Of a DNA stretch of 64,000 nt, positions 1-6,966 are shown piece after piece (position 1 is the stretch's first letter; each line of letters starts with the position of its first letter). This DNA comes from Verrucomicrobiota bacterium (GTDB lineage Bacteria > Verrucomicrobiota > Verrucomicrobiia > Opitutales > Opitutaceae), in contig JAEWQP010000016.1 of assembly GCA_023399155.1 (NCBI GenBank), forward strand, positions 62,001-126,000. Direction: 5' to 3'. A program made the position numbers and the translations under genes. The notes beneath the pieces are model-generated. The model was not told where the DNA came from. It was given only the letters and a program-made list of their open reading frames with translations, and did no database searches.

Positions 1-1526
1 TCCGGCTGTTTCTGGTGCCGCAGGTCCGCGCGCTCGCGCCGCAGACCACGGCGCAGGGTCGCTGGGTCGTCTGCTCGCCCGAGACCGCGAAGGACTTCAG
101 CGCCGTCGCGTTCTTCTTTGCGCGACAGCTCCACCGGGCGCGCAAGGAGCCGATCGGCCTGATCCACGCGTCGTGGGGCGGGACACCGGCCGAAGCCTGG
201 ATGAGCGAGGACGCCTTGCGCCGTCACGGTGGTTTTGACGAGGCGCTCGAGCAGATGCGCCTGCTCCGCACCCGGCCGGCGCAGGCCGCGCAGAAACATG
301 TCGAGGCACTGCGTGAATGGTATCGCGCATTTGATCCCGGTTCGACTTCCGCCATGAATTTCGCGGCGGCCACGCTCAACCTCCAGGGATGGACCCCGGT
401 CGCGCTGCCCGGTCTCTGGGAGACCACCGGCCTGCCGGGCCATGATGGCGTGGTGTGGTTCAGGACGGAATTCTCGCTTCCGAAAAGCTGGAAGGGCACG
501 GCGCTCGATCTGCACCTCGGGCCGATCGACGATGTGGATACGACCTGGGTCAACGGCGTCGAGATCGGCACGACCAGCGGGTGGAGCACGCCGCGGGTTT
601 ACCGGGTGCCGGCACATCTCGTGCGTGAGGGAACGAACACCCTCGCGGTCCGCGTGCTCGACACCGGGGGCGGCGGCGGTTTCGCCGGGAACGAGGCCGG
701 CATGCGCGTGCAGCCCGCGGAAAAGGCGACGCAGGCGCTGTCGCTCGCCGGGACGTGGTGGCGGAAGGCCTCGGTCGCCCTGGCCAGCGTCGGCACGCGC
801 CCGCCGATGGATTACGCGACCGCGCCAGCCGCACCCACAGCGCTCCACCATGGCATGATCGCGCCCCTGCTGCCGTATGCGATTCGGGGCGTCGTCTTCT
901 ATCAGGGCGAGGCGAACAACGACCGAGCCGCACAGTATCGCACCCTCTTCCCGGCGCTCATCGCAGATTGGCGCCAGGCGTGGAACCAGCCGGAACTGCC
1001 GTTCCTGTTCGTCCAGGTGGCGCCTCATCGGGCCCTGGTTCCGGAGCTGCGGGAAGCGCAACTGCTCACCTGGCAGCGCACGCCCAAGACGGGCATGGTC
1101 GTGACCGTCGACTGCGGCGATCCTGATGACATTCACCCGGCGAACAAGGCTCCCGTTGGCAACCGCCTGGCTCTGGCCGCCCGCGCCATCGCCTACGGCG
1201 AGCCGCTCGACTACTCGGGGCCGGTGTTTGATCAGCTCACGATCGACCACGACCGATCCTGGCTGTCCTTCCAGCATCGCAACGGCGGTCTGGCCTGCGC
1301 AGATGGCGGCACCCGGCTCGAGGGCTTCACCGTCGCGGGCAAGGACGGGGTTTTCCACCCCGCACTTGCCGGCATCCGGGGGGAACGCGTGTTGGTGTGG
1401 TCAGAGAACGTGCGCGAACCGGTCGCGGTGCGCTACGGCTGGGCGAACGTGCCGAAAGGCAACTTGATCAACCGGGCCGGATTTCCGGCCTCGCCGTTTC
1501 GTACCGACGTGCCGGCGGTGCCCTGA
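1..1526 (+). CDS. Sialate O-acetylesterase (SASA family), 5' end outside window
   Basis: The reading frame is open from base 1, so the start codon lies upstream and the GTG at 15 is internal. The fragment has the SASA/SGNH-hydrolase pattern: a Gly-Leu-Ile-His-Ala-Ser-Trp-Gly-Gly block near nt 155-181, an inserted jelly-roll domain like that of family 2 glycosidases (about nt 370-730), a Phe-Tyr-Gln-Gly-Glu block near nt 895, and the Asp-x-His pair of the catalytic triad at nt 1128-1136 (Asp-Ile-His-Pro). The nucleophile Ser motif is expected in the missing N-terminus. The family removes acetyl groups from sialic acids or plant polysaccharides, usually in the periplasm. The true substrate cannot be told. 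It is followed after 88 bp by an unrelated phosphoesterase gene. Confidence 0.88.
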   Translation, partial: RLFLVPQVRALAPQTTAQGRWVVCSPETAKDFSAVAFFFARQLHRARKEPIGLIHASWGGTPAEAWMSEDALRRHGGFDEALEQMRLLRTRPAQAAQKHVEALREWYRAFDPGSTSAMNFAAATLNLQGWTPVALPGLWETTGLPGHDGVVWFRTEFSLPKSWKGTALDLHLGPIDDVDTTWVNGVEIGTTSGWSTPRVYRVPAHLVREGTNTLAVRVLDTGGGGGFAGNEAGMRVQPAEKATQALSLAGTWWRKASVALASVGTRPPMDYATAPAAPTALHHGMIAPLLPYAIRGVVFYQGEANNDRAAQYRTLFPALIADWRQAWNQPELPFLFVQVAPHRALVPELREAQLLTWQRTPKTGMVVTVDCGDPDDIHPANKAPVGNRLALAARAIAYGEPLDYSGPVFDQLTIDHDRSWLSFQHRNGGLACADGGTRLEGFTVAGKDGVFHPALAGIRGERVLVWSENVREPVAVRYGWANVPKGNLINRAGFPASPFRTDVPAVP

Positions 1527-1614
1527 TCTCAAACCTCGGCATTCCGCGGCGGCGTCCGTGCAGGCGCGCACTTGCTCCTTGCTCCAACAAGCCTCCGGCC
1601 GCGATACCCCCGGC

Positions 1615-2442
1615 GTGGCCGCAGTCCGCCTCCGCATCCTGTCCGACCTGCATTTCGCCGAACCGGCCAGTCGGATCCGGGATCTGCGGATGCTCGCCCC
1701 GCTGCTGGAAGGTCCGGAGAAGCTGGTATTCAACGGAGACAGCATCGACACCCGGTTTCTTGAGACCGATCGCGCGGCCGCCGCCGGGCGCGAGGCTTTT
1801 TTCGAGTTCATCGAGCCGTATCGTTCGCGCCTGACGCTCGTGACGGGAAACCACGACCCCGACATCTCGCCTCACCATCATCTCGAGGTCGACGGTGGCC
1901 GTGTCCTCATCACCCACGGTGACGTGTTGTTCCCGAGCGTCGCACCCTGGGGCTGGGAGGCGCCCCACGTGCTCGCCGCACGATCGCGGCGCCTGGCTGA
2001 AATCGATGCCACCCGGCACGCCGCGTTCGAGACCCAACTTGAGGTGTGCAAATACTCCTCCTACGCCACGCGGCATCTATCTCCCAGCGGCCAACACACC
2101 CGAGGCGGGACCCTCGCGCGCCTCTTCCACCTCGTGGCCCGGGTCCGACGCGCGGACAAGATCGTCACGAGCTGGTTCCACTCACCCACGCTCGCAGCCG
2201 AACTCGCGGCCCGCTATCGGCCCGAGGCCCGTGTCATTATTTTCGGACACACGCACTGGCCCGGCGTCTGGCGTCGCGGTCCGCGGATCCTCATCAACAC
2301 CGGCGCCTTCACGCCCCCGCTGGGTGCGCGACTGATCGACTTTGCCGGGGAGTGGATCGAAGTTCGAAGCGTCCTGCGGACTGGAGCGGTGTTTCGTCCG
2401 GGCCCGTTGCTCGCTCGCCTCCGTGCCTCGCCCGCCGACTGA
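1615..2442 (+). CDS. Calcineurin-like metallophosphoesterase
   Basis: All metal-binding blocks of the family are present when counted from the GTG at 1615: Asp11-x-His13, Gly41-Asp42 with Asp45, Gly78-Asn79-His80-Asp81, His101-Gly102-Asp103 and a C-terminal Gly-His-Thr-His near nt 2248. These bind a dinuclear metal centre that hydrolyses phosphoesters. The layout resembles LpxH-like (UDP-2,3-diacylglucosamine pyrophosphatase) and related phosphatases, but the match is not strong enough to assign LpxH. I prefer the GTG at 1615 because it puts the first motif about ten residues in, as is usual; a GTG at 1558 would add 19 residues without recognisable features. There is no signal peptide, so it is probably cytoplasmic. 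Confidence 0.82.
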   Translation: MAAVRLRILSDLHFAEPASRIRDLRMLAPLLEGPEKLVFNGDSIDTRFLETDRAAAAGREAFFEFIEPYRSRLTLVTGNHDPDISPHHHLEVDGGRVLITHGDVLFPSVAPWGWEAPHVLAARSRRLAEIDATRHAAFETQLEVCKYSSYATRHLSPSGQHTRGGTLARLFHLVARVRRADKIVTSWFHSPTLAAELAARYRPEARVIIFGHTHWPGVWRRGPRILINTGAFTPPLGARLIDFAGEWIEVRSVLRTGAVFRPGPLLARLRASPAD

Positions 2443-2588
2443 CTTCGCGCGAATTTCCGCGAATCCGCCAGTACTCAACTGTGCAATAACCTCGGTTTTC
2501 GCCACAAACTCAGGAATTGCCTCGCTCGGCTGGATCGAGTCTGGTGCCTCTTCCCCGTTCCACAACCCGCGCAACCAAAGGCCCTCCC

Positions 2589-3086
2589 TTGGATCTCAAA
2601 GAGATTAAACAGATCATCGATCTGATGAAGCGCTCCGACTTGTCGGAGTTCGCTGTTGAGGAAGAAGGCTTCAAGCTCCGCATCCGCCGAGGCACGTCCG
2701 GACTTCCGGTGGTCGCCTCCACGGGCATTGCGGGCCTGACCGGCGACGTGGCGGCTCCCGTCGCCCTCCCGGCGGCAATGCCGACCCCGACGACTTCCGC
2801 CACGTCCAAGCCCACGGCCGGCACTCCGCCTGCGGACGAGGCAGGGATCGCCTACATCAAATCGCCGATGGTCGGCACATTCTACCGCGCCGCGTCACCC
2901 GAGAGCCCGCCGTTCGTGGATGTGAACTCGAAGGTGCAGGAAAACAGCCCGGTTTGCATCATCGAGGCCATGAAGATCATGAACGAGATCCAGGCCGAGG
3001 TGAAGGGTACGATCCTCGAGGTGCTCGTCGAGAACTCCCAGCCCGTCGAGTTCGGCCAGCGCCTGTTCAAGATTCGCACGGCCTGA
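2589..3086 (+). CDS. accB: Biotin carboxyl carrier protein of acetyl-CoA carboxylase
   Basis: It carries the biotin that shuttles CO2 between biotin carboxylase and carboxyltransferase in the first step of fatty-acid synthesis. From a TTG at 2589 the protein starts Met-Asp-Leu-Lys-Glu-Ile-Lys and runs 165 residues. It has the usual helical N-terminus, an Ala/Pro/Thr-rich linker (about residues 45-85) and a C-terminal biotinyl domain with Glu-Ala-Met-Lys-Ile-Met (nt 2965-2982), whose Lys takes biotin. The frame is open back to 2517, but those 24 extra residues look unlike the family, and a weak AAAGG precedes the TTG. accC follows 93 bp downstream, as in many bacterial accBC operons. Confidence 0.95.
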   Translation: MDLKEIKQIIDLMKRSDLSEFAVEEEGFKLRIRRGTSGLPVVASTGIAGLTGDVAAPVALPAAMPTPTTSATSKPTAGTPPADEAGIAYIKSPMVGTFYRAASPESPPFVDVNSKVQENSPVCIIEAMKIMNEIQAEVKGTILEVLVENSQPVEFGQRLFKIRTA

Positions 3087-3179
3087 TGCCGGCCCACCTG
3101 TCGACATCCGGGGCCCCCGCGCACCGCGGGAGCCGGCGTCGAGCTTCCTCCCCGCCCTCCCAGTTCAGCTGCCTGTAGT

Positions 3180-4538
3180 ATGCAGAAGATCCTCATCGCC
3201 AACCGCGGAGAAATCGCCCTCCGGATTGTTCGCGCCTGCCGCGAACTCGGCATCAAGACCCTCGCGGTCTATTCTGAAGCGGACGTCGAGTCGCTTCATG
3301 TCCAGCTGGCCGACGAGGCGATCTGCATCGGCCCGGCTCCAAGCAATCAAAGCTACCTGAAGGCCGATCGCATCATCAGCGCGGCCGAGATCGCCGACGT
3401 CGACGCCATCCATCCCGGCTACGGTTTTCTGTCGGAAAACGAGGACTTCGCGGAGCAGTGCGAGAAGTGCAACATCAAGTTCATAGGGCCGAAGTCCCGC
3501 TCGATCCGGCTGATGGGCGACAAATCCACGGCGAAGGACACGGTGCGCAAGGCCGGCGTGCCGATCGTGCCGGGTAGTGACGGACCCATCGACTCCGAGG
3601 CCGAGGCGGTGAAGATTGCGCGCAAGATCGGCTACCCGGTCATCATCAAGGCAGTCGCCGGCGGTGGCGGCCGGGGGATGCGCATCGCGCACAATGATGT
3701 CTCCTTCGCGAAGGAGTTTCACGTCGCGCGCAATGAGGCGGAAAAGGCCTTCGGCGACGGCCGGGTCTACATCGAGAAGTACATTCAGAATCCGCGCCAC
3801 ATCGAGTTTCAGATCATGGCCGACAGCCATGGGAAGACCGTGCACCTGGGCGAGCGCGACTGTTCCGTGCAGCGCCGCCACCAGAAGTTGATCGAGGAGT
3901 CGCCCTCGCCGTTCCTCACCCCCGCGCTGCGCAAGGCCATGGGCAAGGCCGCGGTCAAGGCGGCCGAGTCCTGCGATTACGAGAGCGCTGGCACGATCGA
4001 GTTCCTCGTCGATGACAAGGGCGGCTTTTACTTCATCGAGATGAACACGCGTATCCAGGTCGAGCATCCGGTCACCGAGGAGACGACCGGCATCGACCTG
4101 GTCAAACAGCAGATCCTCGTGGCGATGGGCGAGAAACTCCCGTGGGACCAGAGCGACATCGAGTTCAGCGGTCACGCCATCGAATGCCGGATCAACGCCG
4201 AGGACCCCGCCCGCAATTTCACGCCCTCACCGGGCACGATCGATCTCTACTACGCGCCCGGCGGCCACGGTGTGCGTGTTGACTCCCATGTCTACGGGGG
4301 CTACACGATCCCTCCGTACTACGACAGCATGATCGCCAAGCTGATCGCATTCGGCGGAACGCGGCGTGAGGCCATCGGTCGCATGCATCGCGCCCTCGGC
4401 GAATACATCATCCGCGGCATCAAGACGACCATCCCCCTGCACCGGGCCATCTTCACCGATCCGGTCTTCTGCGAGGGGAAGGCCACCACCGCCTACGTCC
4501 AGGACTTCCTCAGCCGCACGCCCGCCGATCTCTTCTGA
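3180..4538 (+). CDS. accC: Biotin carboxylase subunit of acetyl-CoA carboxylase
   Basis: This ATP-grasp enzyme carboxylates the biotin on AccB using bicarbonate and ATP. The 452-residue length is typical. The N-terminus Gln-Lys-Ile-Leu-Ile-Ala-Asn-Arg-Gly-Glu-Ile-Ala is diagnostic. The ATP-binding glycine-rich loop (Ala-Gly-Gly-Gly-Gly-Arg-Gly-Met, nt 3658-3681), Arg-Asp-Cys-Ser-Val-Gln-Arg-Arg (about nt 3856) and Glu-Met-Asn-Thr-Arg-Ile-Gln-Val-Glu-His (about nt 4039) are all intact. It lies between accB and an Asp23-family gene whose ATG is 22 bp after its stop codon, so one transcript is likely. Confidence 0.97.
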   Translation: MQKILIANRGEIALRIVRACRELGIKTLAVYSEADVESLHVQLADEAICIGPAPSNQSYLKADRIISAAEIADVDAIHPGYGFLSENEDFAEQCEKCNIKFIGPKSRSIRLMGDKSTAKDTVRKAGVPIVPGSDGPIDSEAEAVKIARKIGYPVIIKAVAGGGGRGMRIAHNDVSFAKEFHVARNEAEKAFGDGRVYIEKYIQNPRHIEFQIMADSHGKTVHLGERDCSVQRRHQKLIEESPSPFLTPALRKAMGKAAVKAAESCDYESAGTIEFLVDDKGGFYFIEMNTRIQVEHPVTEETTGIDLVKQQILVAMGEKLPWDQSDIEFSGHAIECRINAEDPARNFTPSPGTIDLYYAPGGHGVRVDSHVYGGYTIPPYYDSMIAKLIAFGGTRREAIGRMHRALGEYIIRGIKTTIPLHRAIFTDPVFCEGKATTAYVQDFLSRTPADLF

Positions 4539-4560
4539 GCCCGGCCCGCCAGAACCGACC

Positions 4561-5004
4561 ATGGAGAATCCCGACCTCAGCAACGACAATCTCGATGACG
4601 CCCCGACACTGGGCGACATCAAGGTGAACCACTCCGTGGTCGCCAGCATCGTGCGCCTCGCCGCGCTCGAGGTGCCCGGCGTCTGCGGGATCGGCGGCGG
4701 GCTGGTCGACGGCATCGCCGACTCGATGTTCCCCAACCGCGCCACCGACCGGGGCGTGAAGATCGTGGCCGACGACGATGGCGCCTACTCGATCGAGATT
4801 CGCGCGGTGATGAACTTCGGCACCGAGATCGGACGCACCGCGGTGCAGGTGCAGATGTCCGTGCGCAAACAGGTCGAGCTGATGACCGGCAATCGCGTGA
4901 AGCGAGTCGACGTGATCGTCGAAGGCGTCCGCATGCCCGCCACGCGCCCCGAAGGCCGCGGCCGCTCCGAAGAGGACTGGCCGGAACTGCCGCAGACGGA
5001 CTGA
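4561..5004 (+). CDS. Asp23/Gls24-family (DUF322, YqhY-like) protein
   Basis: The 147-residue product shows the Asp23/Gls24 pattern: Gly-Asp-Ile-Lys-Val-Asn-His-Ser-Val-Val near residue 20, then Ala-Ala-Leu-Glu-Val-Pro-Gly-Val, a Gly-Val-Lys-Ile strand, and a C-terminal Val-x-Val-x-Val-Glu-Gly-Val segment. It has no membrane segment or signal peptide. In Bacillus subtilis the family member YqhY is encoded directly after accB-accC and has been linked genetically to acetyl-CoA carboxylase; the same order is seen here. The ATG at 4561 is chosen because the motif begins soon after; the frame is open further upstream only inside accC. The biochemical role is unknown. Confidence 0.85.
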   Translation: MENPDLSNDNLDDAPTLGDIKVNHSVVASIVRLAALEVPGVCGIGGGLVDGIADSMFPNRATDRGVKIVADDDGAYSIEIRAVMNFGTEIGRTAVQVQMSVRKQVELMTGNRVKRVDVIVEGVRMPATRPEGRGRSEEDWPELPQTD

Positions 5005-5131
5005 ACGCCGGCGGCGGCGCAGCGCGACGAACAACAGCCTTGTCTTCGTCGCGGGCGCTTTGCTTCGTGTCCCGTGTTCGTCTCCGCCCCGCTGCGCATC
5101 GTCCACCGACGCGCGCACCGGGTTCCGCCCC

Positions 5132-5551
5132 ATGCTCTATCGCCTGCAAACCCTCCTCGACTCGCCCGAAGTGATTTGGAGCGTGGTCGCACTCGTCGGG
5201 ATCCTCGTCGTCGCCTACTGGATCCTCCGCCAGCCGCGCTCGTTCAAGGCGTTTGATGCCGATGGCGGCGGCGTGATCGTCACGCGCAAGGCGGTGCGCG
5301 AACTCGTGCAACGCTGCTGCAGCGGACTGCAGGGTGTCGGCTCCGCCAAGGCCACCGTGAGCGTCCGCTCCGGCGAGGTCAGCGTGCGCGTCGCACTGCG
5401 CACCCGGCGGTCGGCCAACCTCAAGGGGATTTCCGGCCACCTCCGCGAAGAGATCCACGTCGCGCTGACCGAAAACCTCGGCATCGAGCAGGTGCGCGAC
5501 ATCGAGATCAAGGTGGTCGGGATCCTCGACGACTCGATCAAGGACGAGTGA
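5132..5551 (+). CDS. AmaP-like membrane-anchored alkaline-shock family protein
   Basis: This 139-residue protein starts at the ATG at 5132 with one transmembrane helix (about residues 14-32). A soluble C-terminal domain then follows the alternating Val-x-Val style of the Asp23/AmaP group (Val-Ser-Val-Arg-Val-Ala-Leu near residue 85, Ile-Glu-Ile-Lys-Val-Val-Gly near residue 128). In staphylococci AmaP tethers Asp23 to the membrane, and the gene here directly follows an Asp23-family gene, so a similar anchoring role is a reasonable inference. The match to AmaP is by architecture and position rather than by strong motifs. Confidence 0.65.
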   Translation: MLYRLQTLLDSPEVIWSVVALVGILVVAYWILRQPRSFKAFDADGGGVIVTRKAVRELVQRCCSGLQGVGSAKATVSVRSGEVSVRVALRTRRSANLKGISGHLREEIHVALTENLGIEQVRDIEIKVVGILDDSIKDE

Positions 5552-5592
5552 CGATCGCGCCCCGGTTTCCCGGGCCCGAGCCGCTTCGGCTG

Positions 5593-5616
5593 CGGTGCCT
5601 GGCCGACTCGGCACCG
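5593..5616 (+). terminator. Hairpin after the accBC-asp23 operon
   Basis: A 7-bp perfect stem (CGGTGCC at 5593-5599 with GGCACCG at 5610-5616) and a 10-base loop lie about 40 bp after the last stop codon of the operon. No T-run follows, so it may be a weak or Rho-assisted terminator, or an mRNA-end stabiliser. Confidence 0.35.
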
Positions 5617-5652
5617 GGAATCGCCGCTGTACCTATCTTCCGCAGTGAAATC

Positions 5653-5830
5653 AGGTCACAGAGAACACAGGGCACGATCAAAGGAGTTCATAGAGCGATT
5701 CTGGGGAATCGCAGGTCGCGCCTTCGTCGATCCACCCACCAGGTGATGAGCTGAAGCTGCCGAACGGTCTGCAACTCTCTGTGACCTCGGCACTATCCTC
5801 CGTGACCTCTGTGTCCTGCTGATCTTTCTA
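5653..5830. repeat. Inverted pair of heptad-phased intergenic repeat arms
   Basis: The left arm (5653-5680) reads as heptads AGGTCAC, AGAGAAC, ACAGGGC. The right arm (5782-5823) has TGACCTC twice, exactly 21 bases apart, followed by TGTGTCC and TGCTGAT. The two arms are inverted relative to each other. Between them is a perfect 7-bp hairpin (5695-5701 with 5706-5712). No gene is recognisable inside. This looks like degraded repetitive or mobile-element debris. Confidence 0.5.
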
Positions 5831-5872
5831 GAGCCTGTCCGGAAACCTCGAACACAAATAGGACGCCTCCAA

Positions 5873-5919
5873 GGCAGGGCGAACCGTCTCCGCGGCTCGG
5901 CCAGAGGCCTCGCCCTACC
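5873..5919. repeat. Imperfect palindromic intergenic element
   Basis: GGCAGGGCGA (5873-5882) and TCGCCCTACC (5910-5919) form a 10-bp inverted repeat with one mismatch around a GC-rich core that contains CCGCGG and GGCCAGAGGCC. The form resembles REP-like palindromic units; its copy number elsewhere in the genome cannot be seen. Confidence 0.45.
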
Positions 5920-6005
5920 CGAAGACCGGCTTTCGGATAGCCTGCAGTCTGAAACCGCTCCGCTATCTGGCACGTCGTCTCTGTCGTCCGACGCCTTCGC
6001 GCGCG

Positions 6006-6046
6006 GCAGCCACGTTTCCGGTAGCCGCGTTTGCAGAACGTGGCTA
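6006..6046. repeat. Repeat-derived hairpin in the thiE leader
   Basis: GTAGCCGCGTT (6021-6031) pairs with AACGTGGCTAC (6037-6046) through an 11-bp arm with one G-T pair and a 5-base loop. A further direct copy, GCAGCCACGTTT, sits at 6006-6017. The hairpin ends 10 bases before the thiE ATG, where a ribosome binding site would be expected, so it could affect thiE translation. It does not have the conserved parts of a TPP riboswitch. Confidence 0.45.
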
Positions 6047-6056
6047 CACCGCACGC

Positions 6057-6731
6057 ATGACCAGCCCGCGCTCCCGCGCCCCAGCGACGCTTTGTCGCGC
6101 CCGGTTCTATGCCATCCTCGACAGCAGCTACGTACCGCGCGCCCGCTGGCGCGAGACCTGCGCCGCTCTGATCGAAGGCGGCGCCGCCCTGGTACAGGTG
6201 CGGGCCAAGCGCGAGTCCGCACCCGAGCGCGCCGCGCTCCTCGACGAGGTGCTCCCGCTCTTCCCCGCGGCGCCCGACTCCCCCGCGCTCATCGTCAACG
6301 ACGACCTCGACCTCGCCGCGCGCCATCCCGGCGTGGGATTGCATATCGGCCAGGAGGATACACCGCCCGCCGAAGCCCGCGCCCGGCTGGGGCCGGGGCG
6401 CCTGCTCGGGCTCTCCACGCATTCGCGCGGCCAGGCGACGGCGGCGCTCGCCCTGCCGCCCGGCACGATCGACTACTTCGCGGTGGGCCCCGTGTTCAGC
6501 ACGCGAACCAAGCCCGACTACACGCCCGTGGGTCTGAATCTCGTGCGGGAGGTCGCCGCCATGCGGCCGCACTTGCCCTGGTTCTGCATCGGCGGCATCA
6601 CGCGGACCAACCTTGCCCATGTCGTCGAGGCAGGGGCGCACCGCGTCGTGATTGTCTCGGACGTCCTGTGCGATGCCGATCCGGCCGCCGCCATACGCAC
6701 CGTGCTCGGGACGCTGCCCGCGTCCGCGTAG
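6057..6731 (+). CDS. thiE: Thiamine phosphate synthase
   Basis: ThiE joins the thiazole and pyrimidine phosphates to make thiamine monophosphate. The 224-residue TIM barrel shows the family landmarks: Val-Gln-Val-Arg-Ala-Lys (about residue 45, for Gln-x-Arg-x-Lys), Ile-Val-Asn-Asp-Asp near residue 80, His-Ile-Gly-Gln-Glu-Asp (Gly-Gln-x-Asp) near residue 97, Gly-Pro-Val-Phe-x-Thr-x-Thr-Lys near residue 144 and Ile-Gly-Gly-Ile near residue 180. Residues 1-15 are extra to the core; no nearer ATG is available and no clear Shine-Dalgarno is seen. It stands alone, with no other thi genes in the window. Confidence 0.93.
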   Translation: MTSPRSRAPATLCRARFYAILDSSYVPRARWRETCAALIEGGAALVQVRAKRESAPERAALLDEVLPLFPAAPDSPALIVNDDLDLAARHPGVGLHIGQEDTPPAEARARLGPGRLLGLSTHSRGQATAALALPPGTIDYFAVGPVFSTRTKPDYTPVGLNLVREVAAMRPHLPWFCIGGITRTNLAHVVEAGAHRVVIVSDVLCDADPAAAIRTVLGTLPASA

Positions 6732-6884
6732 CCAGTTTGTGGTTACGGCCCATCTCCGGACACCTCAGCCAGAAACGTCCGCGGAGCAGGCCGCGTGTTG
6801 TCTCGCAGGTGGATGCCTCCGCACCGCGGGTTGATTTCCCTCCGTGTCTCCGCGGCCTCCCGCTGGGACCAGCTCCCGGACCCG

Positions 6885-6921
6885 ACAAAAACGCGGCGGC
6901 CGCCCTGTGAGGGGCGGCCGC
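6885..6921 (-). terminator. Intrinsic terminator of the TonB-dependent receptor gene
   Basis: A 10-bp perfect stem (GCGGCCGCCC at 6896-6905 with GGGCGGCCGC at 6912-6921) with a 6-base loop is followed on the minus strand by CGCGTTTTTG. It sits 46 bp after the receptor stop codon. It may also stop thiE readthrough from the other side, though the plus-strand side lacks a T-run. Confidence 0.8.
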
Positions 6922-6966
6922 GCGGTGGAGCCACTGGCGTGGCTCCGCTTTCGCCGGGGCGTGCAG

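Noticed and set aside
5552..6056. TPP riboswitch in front of thiE
   Set aside because: The 505-bp spacer lacks the CTGAGA thi-box and the other conserved parts; the only leader structure is the repeat-derived hairpin.
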